A stretch of 64,000 nt of DNA from assembly GCA_030692515.1 (NCBI GenBank), contig JAUXZS010000024.1, forward strand, positions 310,001 to 374,000, read 5' to 3'. This stretch comes from Bacteroidota bacterium (lineage in GTDB: Bacteria; Bacteroidota; Bacteroidia; B-17B0; Aurantibacillaceae). The notes below the pieces were generated by a model that saw only the letters and a program-made list of their open reading frames with translations, was not told the DNA's origin and ran no database searches. The position numbers and the translations under genes were made by a program. This document shows, in pieces, positions 63,844 to 64,000 of this stretch (positions are counted from its first letter, which is position 1; each line of letters opens with the position of its first letter).

Positions 63844-64000
63844 TTATAGTTTTAAAAGCTTAAATACCTTTTCCGATTTTTCGGAACTGGTGGCTTTTAA
63901 AATATAAATACCATTAGAATAATTTGACAAATTAATTTTCGTCTTGTTACTATTAATATTATCAAGATTTAGAATTAAATTCCCTGCAATATCAAATACT
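63844..64000 (-). CDS. 3' end of a T9SS-secreted protein gene (partial)
   Basis: Only the last 52 codons are in the window; the gene runs off the right edge. Reading from 63999 on the minus strand gives VFDIAGNLILNLDNI, then NKTKINLSNYSNGIYILKA and the end KVFKLLKL before TAA at 63844-63846. This is the C-terminal part of a type A T9SS sorting domain, with the typical GIYILK strand and basic end. The rest of the protein cannot be seen. The 238 nt between it and the PorE-like gene hold only the terminator and AT-rich sequence. Confidence 0.8.
   Translation of the reverse strand, partial: VFDIAGNLILNLDNINSNKTKINLSNYSNGIYILKATSSEKSEKVFKLLKL

Overview
The window comes from an AT-rich Bacteroidota chromosome. 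The evidence is several type IX secretion (T9SS) C-terminal sorting domains, SusC-free but barrel-rich outer-membrane gene content, a short AtpC, Bacteroidota-type promoters (TTG, a 19-20 nt spacer, then TANNTTTG), and PorE-like and choice-of-anchor B proteins. A Flavobacteriales- or Sphingobacteriales-like lineage fits, but I cannot resolve it further. I saw no rRNA, tRNA, phage, insertion sequence or CRISPR array. The window is ordinary chromosome with several accessory-looking clusters.

Layout. 0.1-8.4 kb: an M23/LysM peptidase, an M28/PDZ peptidase, an outer-membrane porin, a small exported peptide, a STAS-less SulP transporter with a beta-carbonic anhydrase, a 3-hydroxybutyrate dehydrogenase-like SDR and a lipoprotein. 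8.5-17.6 kb: an ABC exporter; a minus-strand run of one outer-membrane barrel protein and three MscS-type channels; a ChaN-domain protein; a His/Cys-rich membrane peptide; a T9SS cargo. 17.7-25.4 kb: an Omp85-like barrel, three tandem T9SS choice-of-anchor B paralogues behind one clear promoter, and a 3-hydroxyacyl-CoA dehydrogenase. 25.4-26.1 kb: a gene-free stretch packed with hairpin repeats. 26.1-33.4 kb: lipoprotein, barrel protein, HTTM protein overlapping a methyltransferase, ligA, free-Met-sulfoxide reductase and a 17-residue-repeat exported protein.

33.5-38.1 kb: a metallo-beta-lactamase-fold hydrolase, then a minus-strand cassette of a Cys-rich exported peptide, an MbnP-like lipoprotein, an MbnH-like dihaem peroxidase, a small lipoprotein and a barrel protein with an N-terminal CxxC. 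This looks like a copper-related surface system. 38.2-39.8 kb: accA and an EF-P with an atypical tip. 40-49.6 kb: a seven-gene minus-strand signalling cluster (hybrid kinases, receivers, CheR, CheB, PP2C phosphatase) with no chemoreceptor, CheA or CheW. 49.9-64 kb: msrA, rarA, recG, an orphan histidine kinase, atpD-atpC, ribF, a leucine-rich repeat protein, a PorE-like PD40 protein and the 3' end of another T9SS cargo gene.

The most distinctive items are the MbnP/MbnH cassette, the receptor-less CheB/CheR signalling cluster, the triple MscS operon, the EF-P tip variant, promoter elements lying only a few bases from start codons, and the structured intergenic repeats.
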